Shown: in pieces, positions 63,939 to 64,000 of the stretch | Position numbering within the stretch: position 1 is the stretch's first letter | Layout of the letters: each line of letters starts with the position of its first letter | Assembly: GCF_015207705.1 (NCBI RefSeq) | Contig: NZ_JADEWI010000026.1 | Span: forward strand, 20,107-84,106 | DNA: 64,000 nt | Origin: Nostoc sp. LEGE 06077 | GTDB lineage: Bacteria > Cyanobacteriota > Cyanobacteriia > Cyanobacteriales > Nostocaceae | Direction: 5' to 3' | Translations under genes and position numbers: made by a program | The notes under the pieces: model-generated | Seen by the model: only the letters and a program-made list of their open reading frames with translations | Database searches by the model: none | What the model was told of the DNA's origin: nothing

Positions 63939-64000
63939 GCAGGGCAATGGATGTGGAATTACAAATCCTGAAACATTTACGTCGAGACGCTCACCCAACA

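Overview
The window looks like a chromosomal segment of a filamentous, Nostoc/Anabaena-type cyanobacterium. Supporting signs are the frequent HIP1 octamer GCGATCGC, several families of heptameric tandem repeats (STRR), a 41-residue psbY gene missed by ordinary ORF length cut-offs, a sufR/sufBCDS locus, a pilMNOQ operon without pilP, and a treZ-treY-treH trehalose cluster. No tRNA, rRNA or CRISPR array was seen.

Layout. 1-5.4 kb: envelope/polysaccharide genes (a cut-off cellulose-synthase-like glycosyltransferase with a PilZ-like tail, two polytopic glycosyltransferases, a GNAT-like acyltransferase). 5.9-11.3 kb: radC; a TMEM165/GDT1-type Mn exporter behind a yybP-ykoY-type Mn riboswitch; an orphan sugar ABC permease; DUF1003, CadD-like and secreted proteins. 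11.5-14.6 kb: a TPR-CHAT protease-like protein and a small unknown. 14.7-20.7 kb: divergent sufR and sufB-C-D-S with two SufR-type operators. 20.8-29.0 kb: a minus-strand Wsp-like chemosensory cluster (CheW, CheR-TPR, two MCPs, WspD-like CheW, CheA hybrid) that is visibly decaying: the CheA hybrid is split by an IS remnant, has lost its kinase core and is fused to a different histidine kinase, and one MCP carries a 4-bp frameshift inside a long duplicated block. 29.3-31.7 kb: an accessory island with a Panacea-domain antitoxin/RelE-ParE-like toxin pair facing a PIN-domain protein. 31.8-44.2 kb: housekeeping and metabolism (Hsp70-like, UvsE, methionine aminopeptidase, cupredoxin, M16 peptidase, VOC protein, gamma-carbonic-anhydrase-like protein, PsbY, FolC, sugar-binding lipoprotein). 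44.3-49.4 kb: pilMNOQ. 50-51.7 kb: an NFACT/RqcH-like protein. 52-58.6 kb: a candidate small RNA or leader, then treZ-treY-treH. 58.7-64 kb: two L,D-transpeptidases, a KDPG/KHG aldolase and PRC-barrel/DUF2382 stress proteins.

The most unusual points are: dispersed repeats that have become protein-coding in frame inside the M16 peptidase and SufD; the dismantled Wsp-like cluster with a chimeric receiver-kinase gene; the layered RNA control in front of the Mn exporter; the Panacea toxin-antitoxin pair with a palindrome over its promoter; a 33-38-nt palindrome family at three convergent gene junctions; and a terminator-ended transcript candidate upstream of treZ. All functional assignments were made by reading sequence and motifs; no database search was run.
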